From contig NW_019091418.1 of assembly GCF_001949145.1 (NCBI RefSeq), positions 1,217,269 to 1,281,268 of the forward strand: DNA of 64,000 nucleotides. The letters are read 5' to 3'. Shown piece after piece: positions 11,864 through 24,700 of the stretch; the stretch's first letter is position 1, and every line of letters starts with the position of its first letter. A program made the translations under genes and the position numbers. Source of the DNA: Acanthaster planci. Its lineage: Eukaryota; Echinodermata; Asteroidea; Valvatida; Acanthasteridae. The notes beneath the pieces are model-generated. The model did no database searches and was not told the origin of the DNA. It saw only the letters and a list, made by a program, of their open reading frames with translations.

Positions 11864-14800
11864 CAGTCCAGATGACAGTGGGTTTTCGCTGTCAAAGGTT
11901 TGCACATTAATGCAGCTGTATGGGCTTAATCCTCTTCATTGCTCAGTCGTTTTTCACCTCAGAAGACCATAGATTCAACTAATTGCAATTACACATTGTA
12001 AAATTAGTACAAGTTTTGGACTGTTCAAGTTATGTCCGTCTACTGACTTGGCCAAAACTGCATTTTTAGGTGCAGTGATATCTTCACTTATAACTAATGC
12101 TCCTGTACGAAAGCCCGTTAGTGTCATTAAGTACGTATTTCCAAAAGTGAAGTTTATTTTTATGAAGTCCTTTTTTGTAAGATTCTAACTCCGTTTTTAC
12201 GAGATTTATCTTTCCAAAAGTGTTGTTTGTTCGAGATATACATATATTCTCCAGTTCGTGATTATGAGATTTACCCGTAGAAAAATTGTTTCTAATTTTA
12301 GAAACAAAATATTTTTTATGTTTATTTTTAGGAGTTATGTGTTTTGGAAGTTCGTTTTCATGAAATACAAAACAAACTGGAAAAAATTATATCTCTTTAA
12401 AATTATCTTGGAAAAATGCTCAACATAAAAACAAACTTACCAAAATTATACTTTACTTTTGAAAATATACTGAATAACACTAACTTTTATGAACATATAA
12501 GTAAGAAATAGCTCTGAAGAGCAAAATTCATTTTTGGGACATCTCATTCACCCTATCAAACAACGCATAATGCAACATCGGTTAACGCTTCTGCAACGTG
12601 GGATCTGGATAAAATGACAGCACACATAATTATGTGGAACTATATTCATGAAAAATACTTATTTGTGTAAACATCTGATATAGTTTAAATTTTAGTAAAA
12701 CCTCATTGCAACCATGTACCTGTAGATACAGATAAATGAAGAGTTCATGATGTTTATACTCATCTTAATATTTGCGAAACTATATTTGACATCTCATTTT
12801 ACTCCTATATAATAAGAAATGATTTGACATCTCTTTATCGCTACTCCTATTGACAAGTAAACGTTTTAATTGAATGCTTTAAGGTTTGTGAGCAAATCCT
12901 AAGCCCAAAATTTCATCATTGAAAATACCGGTGAGACGCTTTGCTCATTGGCTTACTGTCATGAACTGAAACAACAATGAGTCATCTAAACAAACAAAAT
13001 ATGGGACGGGAAGGTATCCAAAATTTGGACAAGACGCAGAAACAGCTGAAACATAGAGGTTTATGCATTGGATGACTCGCACTTTTGCTCATAAATATGC
13101 AAATTTGCAATTGCACACAAAATGAAAAAGGTAAACCGAAAATTGGGTGGTGTGGGACACAAAAGAACATCAGGAACTGCACCATTACAAGGTTTTTCCC
13201 TTGCACGCCCGTTAAAATTTTGTTTCATTGCTACCTTACGATGTCCCCAGCCTTAATGTTCTGACCTATTTATGTGGAATTTCCAGATGACTTTATCACC
13301 AGGGCTGGGGAGATTGAAGTTTCAATTTATCGGAAATATATTCATCAGATTCATTTGCACTGTAACATGCATATCTTTTATGTAAACTAAGAAGAAATAT
13401 TTACGTGGCACATGCTTAGTTCATTGTTGACACTTTGCAATGGTTAACCATACTTAACCACATTTCAGTAGAGGGTCCAAATGAAATTGATCCGTTCCCC
13501 TTACCCGATCGACCCGGAGAGACCACAAAAATTTTATTGTAGTTAAAAAAGATAAGCCAGTAAACTATACCTGTTGTCTTCTTTTCATTTACGAAGCGCC
13601 CCTAGAAAAATCTTTCTACGTCAAAAATTATGTTTTTTTAATTGTTTCGCTGCTTATATTAGTTATTTTAGACTCAAGAAACGTCGGTTGGTTTTACCAT
13701 TTTCTTGCTCACGATTCAATTCGCTATCACAGTGATGTTAAATGCTCATTGAAGCCTTACTGGTCTTAACCTAGCCACAAATGCACACTTAAGTTGCCAA
13801 AGATGGCATGATGGAAATGCGGAAATTAGTCCATGTATACAAGCCAAAGTAGCGTTGCAAGTCGACAAACATTCGTTGGGAAAGAGGATTTTTGCAATAT
13901 CAAGGAACATGAATTCGGCGTGTATTTTTGCCATGTTCATGACATTTACTTTTAGGTTATACCGCTCATACTTGAAGCGAGCGTGTTTCCACAAACTTCC
14001 CGGCCGTAACGCGAAGTTCATCGCTTGCTCCACAAATGCATCACATACGTTTACCCCGCAATACACGCCTATTTTTGGCAGGTTCTGTGGTGACTGTAAC
14101 ATTGTGCGCACAGTGGTGTGCACGACCCGATTTCTTCATTGTTTCATAAATGTTTTACCTTAATATTGTCTTCATTAATTGAGGCAACTTTTTTCCAGGC
14201 CTGTTTGTGGCTTTCTTTCAACAGCTTTTTAATGGAGTACCTGGTGTGCGCATTTTCTTCCTGCAGTGTTGCCAAACGTTTTGTTTAAAACAACGTTAAA
14301 TTCATTCACATTCTGGTACAATTACCTTCACAATACATGCTTCGAACCTTTGGGAACAATTTCATGTCATGAAATAAAGTCGAAACCTCAAAAATCGGTG
14401 GCCTAAATGGGGAACAAATTCAGCGGAGTGTCCCCTAACGTGTCGCACTTCAGAAAATCCAACATTTAAGAATTTCGTTTAAAGTAATAAACTCAGATAA
14501 ATCATGCTTCTACCCATCTGCAAGTTTGTAAGAAATGTTTTTTTCCCTGAGTTTTGAATGCATTTATTTTTAAAAGAGCTCATTGTGCACTTCGCAAAAG
14601 CAGGCCAAATAAAACTTTGTTTAAACTTTGTAGCGGGAACATAATATAAAATTTAGAAGTGGTAATTTGAGAGCTTGATAACATTTCAACTACTGTGAAA
14701 TTTGAGGACTTCTGTAGACGTCGCTCTGGCAAGGCACGAGATGCCGAAAATCGAAGTGCGCCGCGGTAAGGTACACGTGACCACAACTAAAATCTGGAAA

Positions 14801-16019
14801 GAAAATCCGACCTACCGACCTCATTTTTTAAAAGGTGAGCACTCAGAAGCAGAAAGACTTTTTTAAACAAAAGGTAGGGCTTTTGATGAAAGTAACGAGA
14901 CAGGTAAAACGTCAACTCCAACTCAAAAAAAAAATCTCCTGAAGCCTCCCAGACGGGTTTTTGAAGTTTGTTATCTTAAGAGGAACTAGTGTATAACTAC
15001 AAATATATACACAATAGTCTTTACATAGCGGTATCTGTTACGAAATGTATCACGTACTACAGTTGTGGTGAAAAGTTTACATAAAGAACTAAAGAAGGCC
15101 CTGTTCTGTTAAGTTCTGAAAATTCAACTTCTTGTAGGCTATTGTCTTTTTCCATAGATGTTAATCAAAAATTTCACTTTATGTACAAATTTCAGAGCAT
15201 CAATTCTAGTAAAAGTGTCCAATTTCAATGAGGCAAGGCTAATAAAAGCCACTGAAATCTCAGATTGCTGGTGTCTCGCATTAAATCAGAAGTCTAGTAT
15301 CTACTGTGACTGTAGTATAGGCTGCCACTACAAGCAACAATGAGAGTCACTACAAAATTATACCAACTTGCCAAGGATAGCTGCGTTGTTTTTGTCAATG
15401 ATCCTAAAAGTTTATAAACTCACAAGGAAGTGATATGACTACAGATGCATACCTAAGTCAATGGACCAAAACAGCTCAGTCATCGTTTTCGTTTAGTGAG
15501 TATATCGAGATTATAATTCATGATATTATTCTCGGTATATTCACCAGCATATAAAAAAACAAGGGATAACGCACACTTAGCACCAGTTTCAGTTTATAGT
15601 TTTTGCTGACTAACCTGACCTTTTCAGAGAAAAAACCTTATGTGAAAGTAAAGAGAAAGGAAAACCTAGAATAAAATGAAAGTCAAGACACTGGAACAAA
15701 TGTAAGTATTTCTGGATCATCTTTTAATCTTCAGCAGATGCATTATTCCCCTACAAAGAGTACAGACATAAAGAGTACATAAATTTCATAACAACATGAT
15801 CAACTTATTTATAAGCTGCAAAGTTGGTAGTATTGTGCAGAAAAGGTTAGCATTATCCACCCTAAACGCCCTGTCACTCCTTGACGATTTAGCCAGTGTT
15901 GTTGAATAGCTAGTGTACGTCAAATAAATTAAGGGTAATTTTTGTATAAGTTTAAGGGCACGCTGAAGCACGGTGGTATTATTTTGATCGTAGTACGGCG
16001 AGGTCGTCGAAATATTTTA
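11864..16019. other. Right part of duplication unit 1, no gene seen
   Basis: AT-rich sequence without a recognisable gene. Segments match unit 2: 12905-13260 with 31625-31945, 14460-14830 with 33643-33975, and 15822-15885 with 34449-34525. The short ORFs at matching places are not conserved as protein, so they are probably chance. Confidence 0.5.
15496..15544. repeat. 49-bp near-perfect palindrome
   Basis: The sequence starts GTGAGTATATCGAGA and ends TCTCGGTATATTCAC; the two halves are reverse complements with a few mismatches, around a centre near TTCATGAT. It could form a hairpin or be a remnant of a fold-back element. Confidence 0.7.
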
Positions 16020-16465
16020 TTCATGTTCATACGTCCAGCATACGCGGGCCATACGTTATAGGTAAGCTATGGGATCGTTGACACAAATCCTACAGGTGAC
16101 TTGTAAGTTACTCATTTAATGCGTCGAAATTATGTCTAGCGTACCCAAAATGTATTACTAACCTATGGGTAACGTGCTTTGAACCTATGTGTAGCTTATA
16201 TCAAACTTATCTCCAACGCATTTTGACGTATGTGCACGTATTTGACGCGCTCCAGACGACCACAGAACTTACTAAACGTGTTTCTAACTTACAGCTATTG
16301 TATGTAAGTTATCTATAAGTTGTCGAAACGTTCTATTTATTTACTAATACGTTACTATACGTCCAACATGTTGTGGGTACGCTATGTATACGCCCAAACT
16401 TGAAAAAAATCGATAGTTCAGCGAATTCACCAAATTTTTCATACGTCGGCATACGCTGGCTAAAT
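16015..16465. repeat. TACG-rich repeat with repeated ends
   Basis: The block is unusually rich in the tetramer TACG. A segment like CATACGTCCAGCATACGC at 16027-16046 recurs in altered form at 16368-16390 and 16440-16458. This suggests a degenerate MITE or short satellite; no ORF of note is inside. Confidence 0.45.
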
Positions 16466-16667
16466 CGTGAAGGTGTGAAAGGGCTTACAAGCAGCTACAC
16501 CCCTTATCTGTTGAAAAGAACAATGTTGGTTGGTTGTATTCATGAAGTTGTTGGTAACCAAGAATTTCACTTATACTCGTTTGTGAACCAGCGAAGTGAA
16601 GTAAGTTCCCATCAAAGGGGATTCCGTTACAGGTGTGACCCTGACTGGGATTTGGGCCGAGTAGATA

Positions 16668-16915
16668 GCGGCCAGAGACGGATCCAGGGGGCGTAAGGGC
16701 GCACACCCTTTAATGAACAAATAAAAAGAGAAGAGAAGCAGGGAAGGGGAAGGAAAAAGAGGATAGGACCCCAGCCCCATAAATGTGAGCATGTTGTAAA
16801 AGACAACAGTTCTGCTCCCCGTTACCCAACCTCCCTAATTGTTATGGACGCGATCCTGAAATTTTTAGTTCACGCCCCCTGTTGGAAAATCCTGGACCCA
16901 CCCCCTGGAGGCAGC
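16668..16915. repeat. Non-autonomous DNA-transposon-like repeat
   Basis: It starts near GACGGATCCAGGGGGCG and ends near CCTGGACCCACCCCCTGG, with a GGGCGCACACCC tract inside. The ends are roughly complementary, the style of hAT-like MITEs whose termini carry CAGGGGCGGATCCAGG-type sequence. A related piece lies at 20205-20395. No target-site duplication was confirmed. Confidence 0.4.
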
Positions 16916-18285
16916 CATCGGGCGACATGATTTCTCAGCTGTGCTGGTTTATTCTTTCTTTATTTTATTTTTATTTATTCATTCTGATATCCAACAGCGG
17001 AGATCCGCCACTTACAGGTATCATGGAAAACAGAACAAAAAACAACTAATAATAAAAACTGACTTATAGGGGAAAAAGGGACAAATCCAAATTACTTGTA
17101 AATAAATAAATAAAGAAATAATTATATAAACATAAACTTGAGTAAATACATACATTTAAGTGAAGTTAATTCAGTGTAAAACTGGCTAAACCTGTGGCAG
17201 TTTACATGTACATAGTTGAGTTATGAGTGCGAAGAACTCTGTGGGAGCACAGACAAAACAGTATGAATGAGCTTTCCTTATGTTAAATAACTTGAGGTAA
17301 ATATAGTACAACCAGAAACGGGATATTTAAGTTAAATTCCGTTTTAAGCCAAATCGATGTAAACGAATCCAACATAAATTATGTCTAATGGTACAAATTT
17401 TGACAGAATGAACACTTTTTCGGAAACTTTCTTCGATACTCAAACTAGCAATTAACAAAATGGAAGTAGTAATCAATTGATCAAATTATTGGAATAATCT
17501 AACGTTAATTACGCTCATGGTTACTCCCTCATAAAGACAAATTATAATACTGCTATTATAGACCAAATGGTCATCAATGCAATGATCAGCAAATAACGGT
17601 AAATAATGGCAGTGTAATACGATAGCTGAGAGTCTAAGTCAATGGAAGTCTTAGAAATAAAGTGAATTTTATTACAAAAAATATTACCCGTGGGAGCGAA
17701 GACAAAAAAATACGAATGAGTCTTCGTCACAAAGGAGTATGAAAGAAAAGCTTTCAGAGCAAGACTAACACGAGGGCGCTTCTCTTATTTGAATAGCTTG
17801 TACAGGTTGATAAAAGAAATGGTTATATGATAGGGGGTATAGTAATTAAACAAAGTTAATGGGAATAATAATACTAGCACGTTATGACCGTCACACTAGG
17901 AAAACTGCGCCCTCTCTTGGTCCTTCTCGCACTCACTGCAGAAAATAGCTAAAATAGGCTCTGTCCGAAACGGGCTTCCAGAGCTACTGCTAGGTGCTAC
18001 TCCGCGTGTTTCAATGGAGTGAAGACCTAGGCCTAGCTTTAGACAACAGATTCGGATGCAGCCAGCTTCCCGCTACGACGCATTACACGTACATGTACAG
18101 GTATAATACTTTGTTTGGGGGTCATTTTATACACAATAATCCATTAAAAAATGTGACAAAAAGGGGATCCTCCAATCAAGAAACAGCCGATGAAGAGCAA
18201 CAAATTTCAACCAATGGACAAAAGGCTTAGAGGGGCATCCATCCAATCTGCGATTTTGTTTCTGGATAAGGTCATTATTTACACT
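16916..18285. other. AT-rich sequence between units, no gene seen
   Basis: No coding exon is recognisable. A 50-bp segment with GTGGGAGC, AGACAAAA and ATGAATGAGC at about 17240-17290 recurs in diverged form at 17690-17740. Poly-T and AAAT runs lie at 16945-16980 and 17099-17115. Confidence 0.45.
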
Positions 18286-18289
18286 GAGC

Positions 18290-18540
18290 TGTAGCGCTCT
18301 ACGTCAAGTGGTGCTCGGAGCTGTTGTTGATCCCTGAGCCTATACATTGAATAATTATAAATATAGCGTTCTATTGTCAAACGGTGCTTAGAATTATGGA
18401 CGCTTTGGGCCTTTGTGGGTGCCGAAAGATTGCATATAAATGGAGGTTCCGAGTCAAATGGTACTTGGAGCTATGATCTTGGGCTTTTGTGGGTGCCCAA
18501 ACAATGCTCATATGGAAACTAGCGTGTCAAACGCAGGATG
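18290..18540. repeat. Degenerate tandem repeat, about 72-79 bp period
   Basis: Units beginning with GTCAA(A/G)YGGTRCTYRGA recur near 18302, 18378 and 18452, with a partial one near 18518. Several are followed by TTTGTGGGTGCC. Only three to four copies remain and they are well diverged. Confidence 0.5.
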
Positions 18541-20110
18541 AGTGGGCTGCACATATTTCGGTACCCGACACACTTAATCGAGAAAAACTTTCTAGTTGGC
18601 TGAGGTGTGCACATACAATTTTTTTTGTGCTTGTGTGTTAGTTTATTCGTTTAGTTGGTCTGCTTACAACCTCTGCGCGTAGAAATAGCATTGTCTATAG
18701 GTCAAGCAAGATATAGCAGTTCATGACCTCGTTGGACTTGGGACTGCAATTGTTTGCACTGTTATCGTAGCACTGTGTCACCGGCAACTCCTAAAACAAG
18801 ACCTTCTTTCGAAGGTTGGTATATTGCTTGTACAAGGACTGCTCTAGGATTCGTCACATTTCAACGACCGAAGAAAACATACCACTCCGGGTCAACTTTT
18901 GGTGCATTTTCAGGTACATTCTCCAACCTTTTCTCAAAGACATCTTAACAAATGACAGAAATTTCAATTGGAAATCTCGAAAAAATGCACCTTTCTGCTC
19001 CGTAAATCTTCATATTATGTCCTAAATGTGTTGCCATTTTATAAAGGTCTCCAGATAAATGATCGCGCCAGTTGCTTAAACTGCTATCACTAATTTAGGA
19101 ACAAAACAGGGATTTGTGAGTTATATCTAATTTGAGCGCGTTCCATTGTCGACATGTGTTTAAGATCTACTCTTTCTACGTCACAGTCTTGTTTTGCTAC
19201 GCGTGGGTGGCTGCCAACACTTTGACAGGCCATTACAAAAGTAAAGGAATACTTCGCTTAGCGTAAAATCAAACATCTCACGCTGCTATCAAAAAAAAAG
19301 ACAAAAGAATAAGCTATCACGTAGGCCTATGTGTGGAAAATCTACATTAACACAAACCAAGGGTGGTATTTCTGCAAATCACGACCGCTCATGCCGACAG
19401 AAGACAATAAGAGCATGATGGGAGAGCTCTGTTCGCAAAGGGATCTGGCAAGTTGGAGTGTTGTCAATTCGCCTTAGACCCTTTGCGAGACTTCGCGCAA
19501 CTATTGCTTAGCCCCCATGTAGTCTGAAACCTCAGCACATTAGGGCAAGAGGAGTGGTTACTATTGCTTTGATTAAGAAGAATTCATTGGAAATGACCAC
19601 CTGTGGTTATGATTTGTTTTTTACTTTTACTAAAGCTGTATCTCCATTTAGGTACAGCTCTTATACAGCCATACACCCCAGTCCAGACCCCCTGAGCATT
19701 ATTCAACTATTTTGGGGTGAGTTCTGGTCCAAGCGTCCCCCATTCTAGGAGCGCCAATTCTAAAAAAAAAATTGAAAAGAAAAATATAAATAGTCGTGCT
19801 TTGGTTGCTGTTCGAAATTAATTCCGTGGCAATTGTAAACTAATGAATGCTCTTTTGAACCATTTGTAATTTTTAAATAAAAAAGAGAAGTGCGATTCGA
19901 GACTGGCTATAATTTCTCGATTATATATCAACAGTATATAAGGACTGTGTCTTTCAGTGACTTGGCTGTGCCGATGTAAACTATGGGTGTTTGATTACTT
20001 TACTTAATTTCATTGGTTTACACTGAAAAAACAAGTGCACAATTCAGTTACACTCGAATGACCCTAGTCACTTAATTAAAAAAATCTCATTGCCCTTTCG
20101 TAGTGCATTA
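18541..20110 (+). other. Upstream region of transporter copy 2
   Basis: No gene. It aligns in patches with 2400-3600 upstream of copy 1, so it is the left part of duplication unit 2. Short ORFs here do not align as protein with their counterparts. Confidence 0.5.
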
Positions 20111-20204
20111 TGGGATGAATAAGTTATAGAAGTTTGCGGTGGCACCATGGAAGTACATCTCCATCTGAGTATATGAGACTGTTGTTGTTAATGTACCGAG
20201 AGCG

Positions 20205-20395
20205 CTTGATGCAGGGGCAGATACAGGAGTTTCCAAACGGGGGAGCGTGGGGTACGTAACCAGAGGTTGGGTAACCGAAGTAGGACTGTTGTTTTATGGG
20301 AATATTTATGTGATCTTTCTTGTCCCCCTCCCTTCTTTCCTGGGGGGGGGTTGCATTCCCACGCCCCCTAGATCCGCACCTGTGATTGAACAGCG
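20205..20395. repeat. MITE-like insertion inside the Penelope fragment
   Basis: The ends CAGGGGCAGATACAGGAG (about 20212) and, reversed, CAGGTGCGGATCTAGGGG (about 20383) are similar terminal inverted repeats. They resemble those at 16668-16915. A G-run at 20341-20350 lies inside. Confidence 0.45.
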
Positions 20396-21392
20396 CTAGT
20401 AAGACTTGACCTTGCTGGTAGTAAGACCTCCCACGAGCGACGTTAGATGAGCTTTGAAGCTTTGAAGAAAGGGATGGCAACATTAGTTTCTTGACGTTGA
20501 TGTATCTAGGAAGCAGGACAACAGTCTCAACCACTGAGTCTACCGGAAACCCACCCATGCAGATAAATGCCTCCACAGCGCTTCCTTCCATCACCCAAAG
20601 ATCAATTTTTCTGTCAACCGAGCTTTTGTTCGCAGGGCATACAATGTCTGTTACAAGGAACTTACTCAAGAACTCCACCCCCGGCCGACGGGTCAGCCAG
20701 ACCGAAAGCCAGCTACATGAAGTTAGGGTCCGATACTTCTATCAACCTTCCTCACTTAGGCAATACTTCCCACCACAACCAGTGCATCCTCCACAATCAT
20801 GGTATTCGAGTGTACCATACAGCACTCATGAAGATACAGAACCTGCTGACCTCCCACAAGGACCGGCCCAATCCACAGGACAAGCCAGGAGTGTACAAGA
20901 TCACCTACCAATGCAGTTAAGTGTACATAGGCGAGACGGGCAGGGACCTCCCAACCAGACTTAATGAACACAGATCCCATGGCAGGAAAGGAGTTGTCGA
21001 AAAGTCAGCCATCATCAAGAACTCCCACCCGAAGACTACCAGGTCGACTGGAGCCAAGCCGAACTCATCATTAGCATAGGTACCCTCGCCGCATTAGGGA
21101 GACCATCGAAATCCTCAAACACGACACAGTACAGCAAGACATCGGTTTCAAATCAGCAACATCTGGAATCCCATCCTCACTCCCAAGTCCAATGGGTCTC
21201 CTATACCCTCGGACATATCCCTAGCCTAGGCCTATGGGTCTCCTATACCCTTGGCAACCTTCCCCCATGCTGACACACCACATTGATCTGCTATCACCCG
21301 ATGTTCCGCTTAATTGCCCTTGGTTGAATCCTGAGTTAGCATCCTTTCCACACCTCACCGCCTGCAGACACAATGAAGCAGCTTCCCTGTTG

Positions 21393-21458
21393 GAACCTCC
21401 GCAGTCCCCTGACGACAGACAGAGCATACTGTCCTAAACGTTGAGTACCCTGAGGTTC
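21393..21458 (+). ncRNA. Degenerate hammerhead-ribozyme-like motif in the PLE 3' region
   Basis: GAACCTC (21393-21399) and GAGGTTC (21452-21458) can form an outer helix. Between them are CTGACGA (21409-21415), a stem GACAG/CTGTC (about 21417-21433) and CTAAACGTTGAGTA (21434-21447). This follows the order of a type I hammerhead (CUGANGA, stem II, GAAA, short stem III, UH), which is known from Penelope-like elements. The core GAAA is changed to TAAA and the base of stem II is mismatched, so activity is unlikely. Confidence 0.4.
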
Positions 21459-21540
21459 TTTTCAGAACCACACACGCTCAGAAAGAGATGTCCTTCCGTG
21501 GTGCTACCGCAAACCTCCATAACTTACGTGCTGCCTTCAC

Positions 21541-21758
21541 CATGCAAAGCTTTAAAGCTCATATAGGATAAGTAATCGACAAAGTCTTTCTTGTTAAGTG
21601 CTAATTTTTTTTTTGCTTTTCCAAAGATTTGTTTATATTGGTTGAAAATTCGATGTTTTTAGTATTATGTACGGATATGCTAAAACGAGTTTTGCCCAAT
21701 TTTACTCAATTGTCCTTTTAATGTAATTTCTACAGAAGACTACACTTTTCCTCTGCAG
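21541..21758 (+). other. Probable 5'UTR intron end before copy 2
   Basis: Matches the region just upstream of copy 1 exon 1 (TATTATGTAC, TTTTGCCC, then a pyrimidine tract). It ends at the acceptor TTTTCCTCTGCAG at 21758. Confidence 0.5.
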
Positions 21759-24700
21759 ATTTTCCGGCTATTTTTTGAAGGGACAACGTTGGAAAGCGCC
21801 CTCTTATCATGGGCAAGCGATGGGGACTCGTTATTCTTTCTGCCTCAGCCATTGTACATTTTCTTGTCGCAGCGATGACGCAGTGTACCGGGGTGTTGTT
21901 CTCCAGTTTTCAGAATGAATTTCAGGGCACCTCTGCTCAGACTGGTGCCATTTCGAGCATTATGTCGTCCTTCTCCTTTTATGGATGTGAGTAAAAATTC
22001 AATTTGGACCTCCTTCTCGTGCTTAGTTTTCAGTGATCGTTTTAACCGATTCTTCCATGATTGGTTTAACCATCTAAAACGTATGGACAAGCTCGTGTGA
22101 CGATTATGGTTAACAATATGGGCAATTTAACATGCCCTGCGTCATCATGAGGATGCCAAGAATAAGTCTTTTTTGCATTGCGTTGTGTGAACACGGTCGA
22201 AAAAATTCTTTTTGTACGCCAGAAACTTAAAACAAAATAATACGTTCCAGAAGGTCATACAATTTCTTCTTTTTTCCACCTCTCCCTGTAGGTATATTTC
22301 CTTTTGCTGGTTACACACATGCAACACAGTGTTGCTTCCTTCCTATTCACATTTTTTAAAGAGTTTCTTGCATGTTGTCAAAGTGACTTCCAACATTAAT
22401 TACCTGCATGTACATCTAATCACAGGATCTACCCAGGACTTTTCTTGTAACCCTTGACAAGTTGCGTTATGATATATCCGTGAATGATACCTGACCTAGG
22501 ATTTTATCAACAATCCTCGGGGAATCTTTGGTCAGGGAACCAGACTAGCCCTGTATGCAACGAGGTGATGCATCATGATCGATGAATCAACTACACGGAA
22601 GTCTTAGAACCAATACAAAGTAGTAGGATGCATTCACTAGAGCTGTTTATAAAGAGAGTTGCAACATGAGTGTCTGAGTAAACCAAAATGGTGGGTTATG
22701 CATCAGTGTACATGTGCAATAATCAGCGCACAATAGATGCATGCTGTACATAGCGGCGCACCTGCTTCAGATATTTGGGCGAGAACTACGATTTGACCAC
22801 AAGTAGTTTGCTAAAAATACACATACGCAACAAAGTTACACTCGAACATCCAAATTAAAACTACATGTATTTGTAAAAATTCATCTTTGTTAAATTTTGT
22901 TCTTGGAGTTGTTCTCCTGTGCCGTTTTTTGTCGATGACATCTTATACAATCATTTCGTGTGAATGACACAGTGTAAATGTTAGTAATCTCGGGATAGAA
23001 TACAGGATTTCTTGAGACCAAGACTAGGTTGCATTCACTAGCGCTGTTTATAAAGAGTGGCGCCAGCCTATAATTTTAAAACAAAATGGCTGGTCATTCT
23101 GTGTACAGTAAGGCATGCTGCAATTGTATACCAACCGTCCTTGTGCACCGGCACATACACATGCCAGTTAGTTTAGTTGGCGCTGTTCTTTATTATTCCT
23201 TAATGAATGCCGTCTTACCACGGCTGTTTCTTGAAGCTACATTTTTGTCAAAAATCGGTTAGGATTTCGTTTTGATCTACAAGTCTGACCGGCCAACGCT
23301 TTGCACAGTGTAATGCACCAATTCATTAATAAATTAATCATTATTCGCGCATGCACATAAATGGGCACTGCAGAATAAGTGTCCGGGTTCACACTTCACG
23401 ATCAAATTTCTCTACGATTCTCCTCGTTTTAGCGGTTTAAAGAAGCTGAAAATAAGAATTTTTAAAAACACCTGTCTTTAACTTAGCAAAAGGTCAAAGG
23501 AAGAGACCTTTTCACTAATAAATTCATAATAATGCACACATGTGCACAAATAACCTTGGCAGCAAGGACCATTGAAAATGTACAGAGAGCGATTTTGATA
23601 ATTTTCTCTCAGGTGTTCTGGCTTTGTTCGTTTTCTTTTTCAAGATATCTCATTGAATCATTCTGCTATGAGTTTCTCATCTGAGCGGAATTTTTTGTGC
23701 TCTGTAAAAGACCTTACAATTGTGATTTTTCCTGTGCGCAAGGGATTATAAGCGGAAAAGCGAAATTAAGCCGCCACCAAGGTCATTTGTACCTATGCGT
23801 GCATAATTATAAATTTATTAGAGAGAAGGTTTAGTTAGCAGAGCTTCTTACCCTTTATGCAGATTAAGCAGAGAATTTATCTTAAAGGCCAATAGTTGGA
23901 TGAGGGTTACCCCCCCAAAAAACACATGAACTTTACAGTATTGGTTAGTTTTTGAGCCCCTGGAATTAAGGCTACAATAGCACTCTGCTGCCAGCTTGCG
24001 TGCAGTGCACACAATTCGACATCCCCATCGGTATTTTTTAAGGCCGTGGTCCAATTTGCGCAGGGGTTGGCCTTGGCTCCTACTACGTTGGCCTTTCACC
24101 TAGTCTGGTCCCTTGCGTTTTCTGCAATCATACCCCGCAGTCGCATGTCGGAAGACAGTCCCGTCAGGCCTTCCGCGGTCGGCCGAGTGGTCAAGACCCC
24201 TTCACCTCCAACCTCATACATCTCTTGACCCAGCAGGCGTCTTCCTTGGTCACCTTACCATACCATCTCAATCTGCTCCTCCTCATAACCTTCCAAATCC
24301 CTTCCACCTCAACTTTCTTCCTCAACTCATTTGGAACAGAGTCTGGAGAGACACGCCACAAATCCACCGGATCATCTTCATCTCCACCCTTTCCATCGCC
24401 ATCTCTTGATCCGCTTCCATTGGCCATGTTTCGCTGCCATACACCATAGAGCTCTGAACAAAGCCTGGGAGTAGACCCGACCTTTCACCTTCAGGGGTGG
24501 AGACCTTGATGTTAAGAATGGAGCTAGCTCCCTGTACTTTGCCTAGTCGCACCTCACACGCGCTACCACCAAGGCGTCCGCTCCACCCTCCTTGCGAAGC
24601 AAATCACCCAGGTAGCAGAACGACCGAACGACACTGTACCTCTCGCAATCAACCTTTTAAGATCTTCCTCAATCTCCTCCAACTGTGGAACCTCTCCCCG

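Larger units (their letters stand above)
20117..21540 (+). mobile_element. Penelope-like element fragment with GIY-YIG nuclease
   Basis: From about 20740 the + strand encodes the linker and nuclease end of a Penelope-like retroelement in three broken frames. Seen: NHGIRVYHTALMKIQNLL, KDRPNP, KPGVYKITYQC, then YIGETGRDLPTRLNEHR after an in-frame TAA at about 20919. A shifted frame gives YQVDWSQAELII (about 21040-21075), and a third gives RRIRETIEIL. GVY(K)I...YIGETGR is the hallmark of the PLE GIY-YIG domain. The reverse-transcriptase part is absent. The ends, 20118-20176 and 21476-21537, are about 60-bp inverted copies of one another. A GC-rich repeat at about 20205-20395 interrupts the left part. 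The element lies between the upstream matches and copy 2 exon 1 and is absent from unit 1. Confidence 0.85.

Noticed and set aside
18541-19750. Small ORFs upstream of copy 2 as genes
   Set aside because: They are not conserved as protein with the aligned region of unit 1.
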